From: Bacteroidota bacterium
GTDB lineage: Bacteria > Bacteroidota > Bacteroidia > Bacteroidales > FEN-979
Direction of reading: 5' to 3'
Assembly (NCBI GenBank): GCA_026391775.1
Contig: JAPLDK010000068.1
Coordinates: 28,468 to 92,467 of the forward strand
DNA length: 64,000 nucleotides
Below, piece by piece: positions 15,147 through 22,862 of this stretch (the stretch's first letter is position 1; each line of letters opens with the position of its first letter). Both the position numbers and the translations under genes were made by a program. The notes beneath the pieces are model-generated. The model was not told where the DNA came from. It did not search any database and worked only from the letters and a program-made list of their open reading frames with translations.

Positions 15147-15938
15147 TCAGAACACTCTTCTGGCAAAATTCTTTATGGCTTTCAGCGTAATTTCAGGGGC
15201 TTCGATATATCCCATATGTCCACAGTCGCGCAGGATCAGGCTTTCGCTGACAGCCGGCAAAGAGATCATGTCCCAGAGTTTTAATGCAGGTGCTTTCGAG
15301 TCTTTTAAGCCCAGGATGAACATGACCGGAAGTTTTGTGGACTTGAGAAGGGCTGTCTGATCCTTACGTTCGCGCATCCCTTTCAGTGCTGCAACAATAC
15401 CTTCGCGGGGGATCTCCCTGGCGCAGCAAATCAGGAATTCGATTTCTTTCTGGAATTTTTTGCGGACCTCTTCTGGAAACAAGCCGGGGATAAACATGGA
15501 AAGAAAACCGAAACGATCCTTTTTCACGACCTCAACAGTGCGTGTCCGGTTCCGTTTATCTTCGGGGGAATCGGCGAAGCAGTGGGAATGGAAAAGAACG
15601 AAGCCTTTCAGCAATCCGGGGTATTTTGAAGCGAAGGCAAGGGTAATATAACCGCCCATGGAATGGCCAATAAGCAGGCATTTTTTCAGTTTAAGATATT
15701 TGAGGACTGCAAATACCGAATCGACCATGAGCTCCATGGGATGGGCTTCGGCAATGCATTCGCTTTTACCGTGACCGGGGAGGTCGATGCAAACTACACG
15801 ATAGTTCTTTGACAGGCGGGCAGAAAAGTGTTTCCATATTCTAAGGTCTTCGGTGAATCCGTGAAGAAGGACGATTGGATCTCCTTTGCCGTGATCGGTG
15901 TAGTGGAGTTCTTTTTTCTTAAATGCAGTATAGGGCAT
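15147..15938 (-). CDS. Alpha/beta-fold hydrolase
   Basis: 263 residues. Classic alpha/beta hydrolase: IVLLHGFTEDLRIW (oxyanion HG motif), VVCIDLPGHGKS, LIGHSMGGYITL with nucleophile Ser in G-H-S-M-G, acid Asp in ILGLKDSKAPA, and catalytic His in DCGHMGYIEAPE. No signal peptide, so cytoplasmic. Similar proteins are general esterases or C-C hydrolases; the substrate cannot be told. Single gene, convergent with 14299-15063 and divergent from 16065. Confidence 0.9.
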   Translation of the reverse strand: MPYTAFKKKELHYTDHGKGDPIVLLHGFTEDLRIWKHFSARLSKNYRVVCIDLPGHGKSECIAEAHPMELMVDSVFAVLKYLKLKKCLLIGHSMGGYITLAFASKYPGLLKGFVLFHSHCFADSPEDKRNRTRTVEVVKKDRFGFLSMFIPGLFPEEVRKKFQKEIEFLICCAREIPREGIVAALKGMRERKDQTALLKSTKLPVMFILGLKDSKAPALKLWDMISLPAVSESLILRDCGHMGYIEAPEITLKAIKNFARRVF

Positions 15939-16007
15939 GGCGGTGGATTTACGGGAAGAAGGATTAGTACAGCAAAGATATATCTTACATTAAATGTTTC
16001 CGTGTCG

Positions 16008-16039
16008 TTTGCATAATGGCCTGGTATTTACTATCTTTA
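16008..16039 (+). promoter_or_regulatory. Bacteroidota-type promoter of the 16065 gene
   Basis: TTTG (16008-16011), 20-nt spacer, TATCTTTA (16032-16039): one mismatch in the last base of TAnnTTTG. The gene start is 25 nt downstream. Confidence 0.55.
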
Positions 16040-16064
16040 CAAATCAACCTAAATTCAGAAGTCT

Positions 16065-16856
16065 ATGAAAAGGAAAGCTTTTTACGCACTGGCAGGCGGA
16101 TTGCTGCTGTTTATTATTGTATTGGGGAGTTTCGGTGATGGAGAAGGCGGCTATTCTACAGGAGCACCCCCAGGCAATACCAATTCACCGGGTGACGGCC
16201 AGAACTGCACCCATTGTATGGGAGGGACGGCAACTCCTGTTACAGGATGGATCACATCGGATGTACCTTCTGCCGGTTATAAAAATGATTCAGTGTATAC
16301 AATTACTGTAACAGCTACAGGAGCAGGGAACAAGGGCTTTGAAGTATCTCCCCAGGACCTTGCAGGCAACCTGGTAGGCACATTGTTTGCCGGGACAGGA
16401 AGCCAGCTTGTCGGTAGCGGGAAATACATAACCCATACTACTCCTAAAACAGGAGCATCGGCAACCTGGACATTTACCTGGCAAGCGCCATCAACCGGAA
16501 ATAACGATATTACTTTTTACGGTTCGATTGCCGTGACAAAACCTCAAACAAATACAACAACCCTGACCATCACAAAAAACACTGTTGGAATGATCGAGCA
16601 GGGAGTTGCAGACCTGACGTTGTATCCAAACCCTGTAAGGGATAAAATTGTTATTGAGATGCAGTTGCCCAAGGCAGGAGACCTTCGTATCGAGCTGTTA
16701 AACATGAGGGGCCTTACTGTTGCAATATTGTTGGATGAATACAGTCCTTCGGGGGCCTTCAGCAGGAAATTTGCAGTGAATCGGCCGGCAGGGATGTATT
16801 TTCTCAGAATAAAAACTGACAATGGATTGTTGACAAAAAAGCTGATCGTGGAATAA
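16065..16856 (+). CDS. T9SS-exported protein with Reeler-like (choice-of-anchor V) domain
   Basis: 263 residues. Signal peptide (about 1-24), then a domain starting GAPPGNTNSPGDGQNC and containing KGFEVSPQD and TFTWQAPSTGNNDITFYGSI, typical of Reeler-like 'choice-of-anchor V' proteins. Then a type A T9SS sorting domain (LTLYPNPVRDKIVIEM ... GMYFLRIKTDNG ... KLIVE) that sends the protein across the outer membrane. Oddity: these domains often start with a haem-binding CxxCH, but here it reads CTHCM (about residues 46-50), so the axial His is replaced by Met and covalent haem attachment by the standard motif is doubtful. Confidence 0.8.
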   Translation: MKRKAFYALAGGLLLFIIVLGSFGDGEGGYSTGAPPGNTNSPGDGQNCTHCMGGTATPVTGWITSDVPSAGYKNDSVYTITVTATGAGNKGFEVSPQDLAGNLVGTLFAGTGSQLVGSGKYITHTTPKTGASATWTFTWQAPSTGNNDITFYGSIAVTKPQTNTTTLTITKNTVGMIEQGVADLTLYPNPVRDKIVIEMQLPKAGDLRIELLNMRGLTVAILLDEYSPSGAFSRKFAVNRPAGMYFLRIKTDNGLLTKKLIVE

Positions 16857-16904
16857 GTCCACAGTAATTTGGCTTTATTTTTACAGGGTTATTAATCAGG
16901 AGCT

Positions 16905-18068
16905 ATGAAATTCAGCCCGGGTTTAACCCTGGTCTTGATTCTTTTCACATGCAGCCAGGCAGGATACACCCAGGTTCAGCCTGCAAGTTCAAACTACAAT
17001 GCCGTGCTCTCAAACACGGGGCAGTTTGGGATTACTTTTGGACCTGCAATTTATCACGGGGACCTGAATGTCGGGAATTTTACTTTTAAACGTTCTACCG
17101 GAATGGCTGCCAGTCTGTTCGGACAATATTACTTTTCGAATGTCTTCGGGTTCAGGATATCCTTATACAGCGGGATCCTGAACGGGGGGATAAAAACCTA
17201 CGAAAAAAGCGGGACGCAGGTGGAGGATTCGTTCACGGGGATCATTCTGGAGGGGGACCTTCATATGATTGTGAATTTCTCGAACCTGTTTTTCAAGCCA
17301 AGTCCCAGGCGGAAGTTTTTTGTTTACGGTATGGTTGGGCTTGGTTATGGCGGATGGTACTCTAAACTCACCAACAAAGTTTACAATTACGATTCCCTTC
17401 AGTATGACAATCCACTAAGCAATTTTAATGCAAGCTTTGTAGTCCCTGCAGGTCTGGGGTTTTACTACAGGATCGGGAACAGGCTTAATCTGGGGTTTGA
17501 GTACAGCTACAAGACCTATTTTTCCGACAAGCTTGACAATTCGACAGGCGGCTATCCTTACGACGCAGTTCATTATGTAGCCCTGAACCTTTCTTTCAAC
17601 CTGGGAACAGGCCTGGCGAAAGGCCGCGGCAGCAAGCCCCGCAAGAGTCAGCAGATGCAACCTTCGGAGTATCCGGTGTCGTATCCCGTTTATACGCCTC
17701 CCATCTCCCGGGAATATTCTCCGCCCCCGGAAGCAGGACCGGTTGAGCTACCCCCTTCAAAGATGGAGTATCGCAGGGAGAAGCCCCAGTCAAAAGCAAG
17801 TCCAAAGACCAGGGAAGTGTTTTGCTATTCGGTGCAGATCTTTGCCTTTGACCAGCACAGGTATTCGGCTGAGCAGATTAAACAGCATTATCATATCACA
17901 GAAGCAGTGCGGCTGGAAAAGCAAGGGAACGTTGAACGGTTTGTGGTTGGGAAATGCACCGACCTGGAATGTGCAAGGGCGTTAAAGGAACGGATGAGGA
18001 AGCACGGGATACAGGACGCATTTATTGTTGCGTACCAGAACGGGAGGCGGCATCATTCGGTAAAATAA
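16905..18068 (+). CDS. Outer-membrane beta-barrel protein with C-terminal SPOR-like tail
   Basis: 387 residues. Signal peptide (ending about SQAGYTQ), then a barrel-like region (about 40-235) with alternating aromatic strands (FGITFGPAIYHGDLNVGNF, MAASLFGQYYFSNVFGFRI, LGFYYRIGNRLNLGFEYSY, YVALNLSFNLG). A Pro/Ser/Lys-rich linker (about 245-300) follows, then FCYSVQIFAFDQHRY ... FVVGKCTDLECARALKERMRKHGIQDAFIVAY, which has the look of a SPOR peptidoglycan-binding domain. A barrel tied to peptidoglycan through SPOR would resemble an envelope anchor. The domain calls are from pattern only. Confidence 0.7.
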   Translation: MKFSPGLTLVLILFTCSQAGYTQVQPASSNYNAVLSNTGQFGITFGPAIYHGDLNVGNFTFKRSTGMAASLFGQYYFSNVFGFRISLYSGILNGGIKTYEKSGTQVEDSFTGIILEGDLHMIVNFSNLFFKPSPRRKFFVYGMVGLGYGGWYSKLTNKVYNYDSLQYDNPLSNFNASFVVPAGLGFYYRIGNRLNLGFEYSYKTYFSDKLDNSTGGYPYDAVHYVALNLSFNLGTGLAKGRGSKPRKSQQMQPSEYPVSYPVYTPPISREYSPPPEAGPVELPPSKMEYRREKPQSKASPKTREVFCYSVQIFAFDQHRYSAEQIKQHYHITEAVRLEKQGNVERFVVGKCTDLECARALKERMRKHGIQDAFIVAYQNGRRHHSVK

Positions 18069-18100
18069 TTTGCATTTCCGGTTTGTTTTACTTATCTTTG
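18069..18100 (+). promoter_or_regulatory. Bacteroidota-type promoter of the 18139 gene
   Basis: TTTG (18069-18072), 20-nt spacer, TATCTTTG (18093-18100): exact consensus. The next start codon is at 18139. Confidence 0.7.
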
Positions 18101-18138
18101 TCCATACATTAACCTGGTAAAATTTAAAAATAAATCCT

Positions 18139-18702
18139 ATGAAAACACGTGTTTATATTTCGCTGGTGATATTGCTGGCGATCCCTCTAATATATCTTTC
18201 TTCCTGCAGCAAGGTAAAGGAACTTACTGCTGTTGATGTATCAATGAAACTTCCGCGTCATCATTTCACCTACACTGCGACCAATTTAAAGTCGGATTCA
18301 GGTGAGGTCATACTATACTCGGGCCATGTAACTGTTAATCTTGACAGTGTTCTGAATGCATATGGTTTATCATCAGGGATCATCCAGACCACAATTTTCA
18401 CATACCTGGCTGTAACTATTGAACAACCGCCTGATTCAACCTTTCATTGGCTGACTTCGATGCGCTCTACGGTTTCCGACAATGCGAACTTTCAGCCGGA
18501 GAACCTGATTGGCAGTGTGACTAACAGTAATCCCACTGCAAAGACGGTCGTTGTCACATTAAACAATTTGAACATCCGTCCTTATCTTACAAATCCCAGT
18601 TTTTATGTAAGGGTTTACGCGGTGCTTAACGGGCCTTTGCCTGCAGTAACCGTTGGCATGTTCCTCGATGGAACAATACAACTTCATATTGAACCTTTAT
18701 AG
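18139..18702 (+). CDS. Putative lipoprotein of unknown function
   Basis: 187 residues. SPII signal with lipobox LSSC (Cys23) followed by SKVKEL. The mature part is beta-rich (HHFTYTATNLKSDSGEVILYSG, TVVVTLNNLNIRPYLTNPSFYVRVYAVL), ending GMFLDGTIQLHIEPL. No recognised domain; the overall form is an immunoglobulin-like or lectin-like sandwich, which is a guess. Own promoter at 18069 and a strong terminator at 18721, so a monocistronic gene. Confidence 0.7.
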   Translation: MKTRVYISLVILLAIPLIYLSSCSKVKELTAVDVSMKLPRHHFTYTATNLKSDSGEVILYSGHVTVNLDSVLNAYGLSSGIIQTTIFTYLAVTIEQPPDSTFHWLTSMRSTVSDNANFQPENLIGSVTNSNPTAKTVVVTLNNLNIRPYLTNPSFYVRVYAVLNGPLPAVTVGMFLDGTIQLHIEPL

Positions 18703-18720
18703 CAAATGCTTATTATAAGT

Positions 18721-18758
18721 AAACAGGCTGCAAGGTGTTCCTTGCAGCCTGTTTTATA
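18721..18758 (+). terminator. Strong intrinsic terminator
   Basis: AAACAGGCTGCAAGG (18721-18735), loop TGTT, perfect complement (18740-18754), with a T-rich tail on the + strand. A 15-bp uninterrupted stem ends the lipoprotein transcript and isolates the downstream nitroreductase/corrinoid operon. Confidence 0.85.
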
Positions 18759-18793
18759 AGATAATCCACCAGGAGAAAATTAATAAACCCTAT

Positions 18794-19342
18794 ATGATCC
18801 TTGAACCAATCACCAAACGCAGAAGCCATTTTTCTTTTTCCGGAGAACCGGTTGCACAGGAAAAACTTCTTGAAATCATCGAAGCTGCCACACATGCTCC
18901 TTCCGGAGGGAACAATCAGCCCTGGCGGTATTATTACGCACTGAATGGAACAAGCGGTTTTGATGCACTTCTCGGCTGTCTTGATGAAGGTAACCAACGT
19001 TATGCCGACAAGGCCGGAGCTCTGATACTTTCAGCAGCCCAGATGAAGTATGTTTACAAGGATAAAGAATATAAAAACTCTCATGCATGGCATGATACCG
19101 GCCTTGCAAATTCCCTGCTGCTTATCCAGGCTGTTGCTATCGGTTTGAAATCACATCCCATGGGGGGCTTTGATCCTGAAAAAGCACGTAAAGTTGCAAA
19201 TCTTGGCCCTGATTACGATCCGGTTGTAATGATAGCGGTAGGATACCCGGGAAACGAGGCAAGCCTGCCTGCAGATATTCTTAAAAAACAGACCGCTCCC
19301 CGCAAGCGTAAGCCGTTTGAAGAGATTGTAAAGCAACTTTGA
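18794..19342 (+). CDS. Nitroreductase-family FMN oxidoreductase
   Basis: 182 residues, family length. The N-terminal RRSHFSFSGEPV and EAATHAPSGGNNQPWRYYY make the FMN-binding start of the nitroreductase fold (the ATHAPSGGNNQPW box is diagnostic). AWHDTGLANSLLLIQAVAIGLKSHPMGGFD forms the central helix and active-site lid, and PVVMIAVGYPG the final strand. It should reduce nitro compounds, quinones or enones with NAD(P)H. It sits 37 bp upstream of the corrinoid protein gene on the same strand, so it may be part of that operon, but no mechanistic link is known. Confidence 0.9.
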   Translation: MILEPITKRRSHFSFSGEPVAQEKLLEIIEAATHAPSGGNNQPWRYYYALNGTSGFDALLGCLDEGNQRYADKAGALILSAAQMKYVYKDKEYKNSHAWHDTGLANSLLLIQAVAIGLKSHPMGGFDPEKARKVANLGPDYDPVVMIAVGYPGNEASLPADILKKQTAPRKRKPFEEIVKQL

Positions 19343-19379
19343 GATTTTGTTAATCAGGTATTAACTGATTGTTCATACT

Positions 19380-20018
19380 ATGCATGACATTCAAGCACTT
19401 GTTCAGGATCTTGAGCGCGCTTTGCTTAGCCTGAACCGTAATGAAGCGATAAAGATAATTCATCAGGCTTCAACTCAATCTTCTCCCATAGAAGCTGCAT
19501 GTGAAGTAGTTACTGAGGCCCTTGATCATATTGGTGCGGGATGGGAGGAAGGCAGGTATTCATTATCTCAGGTCTATATCAGCGGATTGATTTGCGAGGA
19601 AGCCGTGGATGCCGTTTTACCCCGGGAAGCTCCTGAACGTAAGGATCAGCCCAAAATGGCCATAGGTGTATTTGCCGATTACCATCTTTTAGGGAAAAGG
19701 ATAATTTATTCAAGCCTGAGGGCTGCCGGATTTGAACTTACCGATCTCGGAAGCGGTCTTAATACTGAAGATGTGGTAAAAATGGTTCACAAACAACAGA
19801 TCTCCGTTTTACTATTATCGACCCTCATGCTTCCCTCGGCCTTAAAGATCAAAGAACTTACACGGCAACTGAAGGACATGCCGGTGAAAGTTGTTGTGGG
19901 CGGAGCTCCATTCCGTTTTGATGAAAACCTCTGGAAAGAAGTAGGTGCATATGCCACAGGTAAAACTCCAAAGGAAGCGCTGGAAATTGTCAATAATCTG
20001 ACGGGAGGGAAGGTATGA
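19380..20018 (+). CDS. Corrinoid (B12-binding) methyl-carrier protein, MtaC/MtbC-like
   Basis: 212 residues. A helical cap domain (about 1-85, typical of methyltransferase corrinoid proteins) precedes a Rossmann B12-binding domain (about 90-205). The cobalamin motif DxHxxG is D100-Y-H102-L-L-G105, His102 being the lower axial cobalt ligand, and VVVGGAPF matches the distal GG loop. In methylotrophic and methoxyl-using pathways such proteins carry the methyl group between a substrate methyltransferase and an acceptor methyltransferase. The stop overlaps the start of the next gene (ATGA, 20015-20018), so the corrinoid protein and UroD-type methyltransferase are coupled partners. Confidence 0.92.
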   Translation: MHDIQALVQDLERALLSLNRNEAIKIIHQASTQSSPIEAACEVVTEALDHIGAGWEEGRYSLSQVYISGLICEEAVDAVLPREAPERKDQPKMAIGVFADYHLLGKRIIYSSLRAAGFELTDLGSGLNTEDVVKMVHKQQISVLLLSTLMLPSALKIKELTRQLKDMPVKVVVGGAPFRFDENLWKEVGAYATGKTPKEALEIVNNLTGGKV

Positions 20019-21067
20019 ATACAATGGCAATCACATCTATGGAGAGGGTCCTGAAAACCCTGGGCCACCAGGAACCTGACCGTGTTCCCATGTTTCTCAT
20101 GCTTACAATGCATGGAGCAAAAGAGCTTGGGCTCAGTATCAGGGAATATTTCTCAAAGCCCGAACATGTTATTGAAGGCCAGCTCAGGCTGGGACAGAAA
20201 TACCAGAACGATTGCATTGTTCCATTTTTTTATGGACCGCTTGAGATTGAAGCCTTCGGAGGGGAAGTGATATGGGCTGATGACGGTCCCCCAAATTCAG
20301 GGGAACCCTTTATCCGCAGTATAGAACAGATAAATCATCTCAAAATGCCGGATGCCCGGTCCAGCAAAGTCCTTCAGAAGGTATACAAGGCGACAGAAGG
20401 GTTAAATAAAGAAGTCGGGAATAAAATACCGATCATTGGTGTGGTGATGTCGCCATTCTCTTTACCGGTTATGCAGATGGGTTTTGATAAATATCTTGAG
20501 ATCATGTTTTTCAGGCCCGATCTTTTTAAGCGCCTGATGGAAGTGAACCAGGAATTCTGCGTGAATTTCGCTAACAGGCAGCTGGAAGCAGGAGCAACAG
20601 CCATCTGTTATTTCGATCCGGTTTCTTCGACCACCATAATCCCCAGGGAAACATACCTCAAAACCGGGTTCCTTATCGCTCAGCAGACTATATCAAGGAT
20701 CAAAGGGCCTACGGCCACACATTTTGCATCGGGGCGGATAATGGATATCGTTGATGATATTGCAAAAACGGGGACAGCTGCTGTTGGGACCAGCACCAGT
20801 GAAGATATCGGTATGATGAAAGTTGCCTGCAAAGGCAAATTGACAGTGATTGGCAATATGAACGGAATTGACATGCGTAACTGGGACAGAACCAAGACTG
20901 TGCATATCGTCAAGGATATAATCCGAAAAGCCGCCCCGGGCGGAGGATTTATATTGAGTGACAATCATGGTGAGATCCCTTTCCAGGTAAGTGAAGAAAC
21001 GCTTATGACCATTTCAGAAACTGTTCAAACGTACGGCCATTACCCAATTCAGCTCTCTGATGGATAA
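20015..21067 (+). CDS. UroD-family methylcobalamin methyltransferase, MtaA/MtbA-like
   Basis: 350 residues of the uroporphyrinogen decarboxylase superfamily. It starts with SMERVLKTLGHQEPDRVPMF, the family's usual opening, and has GPLEIEAFGGEV, GVVMSPFSLPVMQMGFDKY, GATAICYFDPVSSTTII, THFASGRIMDIVDDIAKTGTAA and GNMNGIDMRNW. The C-terminal SDNHGEIPFQVSEETLMTI resembles methylcobalamin methyltransferases such as MtaA more than true UroD. It should move a methyl group to or from the partner corrinoid protein (four-base overlap). Neither MtaB-type enzyme nor corrinoid reductive activase (RamA) is in the window, so the methyl source and acceptor are unknown. Confidence 0.87.
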   Translation: MNTMAITSMERVLKTLGHQEPDRVPMFLMLTMHGAKELGLSIREYFSKPEHVIEGQLRLGQKYQNDCIVPFFYGPLEIEAFGGEVIWADDGPPNSGEPFIRSIEQINHLKMPDARSSKVLQKVYKATEGLNKEVGNKIPIIGVVMSPFSLPVMQMGFDKYLEIMFFRPDLFKRLMEVNQEFCVNFANRQLEAGATAICYFDPVSSTTIIPRETYLKTGFLIAQQTISRIKGPTATHFASGRIMDIVDDIAKTGTAAVGTSTSEDIGMMKVACKGKLTVIGNMNGIDMRNWDRTKTVHIVKDIIRKAAPGGGFILSDNHGEIPFQVSEETLMTISETVQTYGHYPIQLSDG

Positions 21068-22817
21068 GTCACTCTGTTTTTTCGTTTGTGAAACACTATA
21101 CCCTGAAGTGGATCATGTGCTGAGGTCGGGCAATTATACTGGTGTGATTGCCTTAAAGATTCCGGTAAAGTGTTCAGGGCCGTTTCTTACCGATGAACAC
21201 CTTCAGGCACTTGCTGCAAAAAGCCCGGAATTATTCGGTAAAGGTATAATCATCGGGAGCAGTTGCATAAGGCATTCCACTTCATTTCCAATTGAGAACC
21301 GTAACATCAGTTTTGTAAAAGTGGACCATTGCCTGGATATTCTTGCTCCCCCAAGTCTCATCAACCAGCTTTTCAGGGAACAGGCCTACATCATTTCAAA
21401 CGGCTGGTTTTACAATTTCAGGTCTAATCTCGATCAGTGGGGTTTTGACCGGGATACTGCAAGGAAATTTTTCGGAGAATCGACAAAAAAGCTCATCATG
21501 CTGAATACCGGTATTCCCATGGAATTCCGGGAAAAGCTTGAAGAGATGTCGGATTTCATGGGGCTTCCCTTTGAAATTATTAATATAGGGATGGACTATT
21601 GTAACCTTTTTATAAAGGACCTTATCCTGGATTGGCAAAAAGGACAGGAATCATTAAGTTTCAAATCGGAACTCGCCAGGGACTTAAAACGATCGGCCGA
21701 TTATGCAGTTGTATTCCATGAGATCAACAACCTGATGCTTCTTACGGAGGAAAGCAGCATTATCATGCATTTGTTTAAAGTACTGAATGCACTCTGTGCC
21801 CCGGGCAATATTGTTTACAACCCGGTTTCCGGCGGGGTTTGCCAGCCTCAAGTTTGGTTCAGGGACCAAAGAGCGGAAGGGAACCCGGACGTTAAAACCG
21901 GTTTTACCATAGAGCTATATCATGATGCAGAAATTGGAAGTGTCACTTTAAGCGGGATTGCTTTCCCCGAATATCTTGATCATTATATTGAGCTTTCGCA
22001 GATGATAGGCAAGATATGCAGCCTGGCAATTGACAATGCCAGGAAATTCAAGGCAATTCTGGAAAATGAAAATTATTCTGTGGAGCAGGCAAAGAAACTG
22101 AAAGAGCTGAATGCCATGAAGGACAAATTCTTTTCCATCATAGGGCATGACCTGAGAAGCCCGCTTTCAACCATTCTTGGATTTTTGGAATTACTCAGCA
22201 ATGCCGAAGCTGACTTTTCGCCGGGTGCAAGGGAAAAGGTATTCCAAAAGATGTCATCACTGGTTAGGAAAACGTATGAACTTCTTGAAAATCTTCTGGA
22301 ATGGGCAAGGCTTCAAACCCAAGGGAATGAAATCAATCCGTCAGTTTTTAACCTTGCCAAGATTGTCCGTGAAACCGTTGATCTTATAAGGCCCTCTGCC
22401 GAAGCCAAGGACATTGAGATCGGTAATCTTCTTACGGGCCCGATGCAGGTCTTTGCTGACAAGGATTCTGTGAGGTCAGTTTTACGAAACCTCATAACCA
22501 ATGCAGTAAAATTTACGAATGTAAACGGGAATATTGAAATTTCAGCAAAGGCCGAACAAAATTTTGCCTGGATATATGTGAAAGACAATGGCGTTGGCAT
22601 TTCCGATTCTTCTCTCCCAAAACTTTTCAGGATCGATTCCGGATTCTCCACTGCCGGCACAGCCAAGGAAAAAGGTACAGGCCTGGGATTGATTCTTTGC
22701 CGTGAACTGATAGAGCGCAACAAGGGCAGCATAGGTGTGGAAAGCAAGCAGGAACAGGGATCTACTTTCTGGTTCACCCTGCCCCTGGCAGTGATGCTGA
22801 TGGACGATCCTCGGTAA
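21060..22817 (+). CDS. Sensor histidine kinase with DUF1638-like N-terminus
   Basis: 585 residues, no transmembrane segments, so a soluble sensor. Residues 1-200 form a Cys-containing domain (FFVCETLYPEVDHVL, GKGIIIGSSCIRH, KLIMLNTGIPM, INIGMDYCNLFIKDLI) that loosely resembles DUF1638, which I associate with corrinoid methyltransferase genes. A GAF-like part follows (about 205-335), then HisKA (FFSIIGHDLRSPLSTILGF, His present) and HATPase_c (NAVKFTN, DNGVGI, GTGLGLILC). It overlaps the methyltransferase gene by 8 bp, so it probably senses the state of the corrinoid/methyltransferase pair or its substrate. No response regulator is adjacent. Confidence 0.82.
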   Translation: MDKSLCFFVCETLYPEVDHVLRSGNYTGVIALKIPVKCSGPFLTDEHLQALAAKSPELFGKGIIIGSSCIRHSTSFPIENRNISFVKVDHCLDILAPPSLINQLFREQAYIISNGWFYNFRSNLDQWGFDRDTARKFFGESTKKLIMLNTGIPMEFREKLEEMSDFMGLPFEIINIGMDYCNLFIKDLILDWQKGQESLSFKSELARDLKRSADYAVVFHEINNLMLLTEESSIIMHLFKVLNALCAPGNIVYNPVSGGVCQPQVWFRDQRAEGNPDVKTGFTIELYHDAEIGSVTLSGIAFPEYLDHYIELSQMIGKICSLAIDNARKFKAILENENYSVEQAKKLKELNAMKDKFFSIIGHDLRSPLSTILGFLELLSNAEADFSPGAREKVFQKMSSLVRKTYELLENLLEWARLQTQGNEINPSVFNLAKIVRETVDLIRPSAEAKDIEIGNLLTGPMQVFADKDSVRSVLRNLITNAVKFTNVNGNIEISAKAEQNFAWIYVKDNGVGISDSSLPKLFRIDSGFSTAGTAKEKGTGLGLILCRELIERNKGSIGVESKQEQGSTFWFTLPLAVMLMDDPR

Positions 22818-22862
22818 AGTGCCGGAAATTTCCGATCTTTGGGCATTCAAAACCTTTATTCT

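Noticed and set aside
22313..22850. Long minus-strand frames within the kinase gene
   Set aside because: Antisense to HisKA/HATPase motifs; no independent support.
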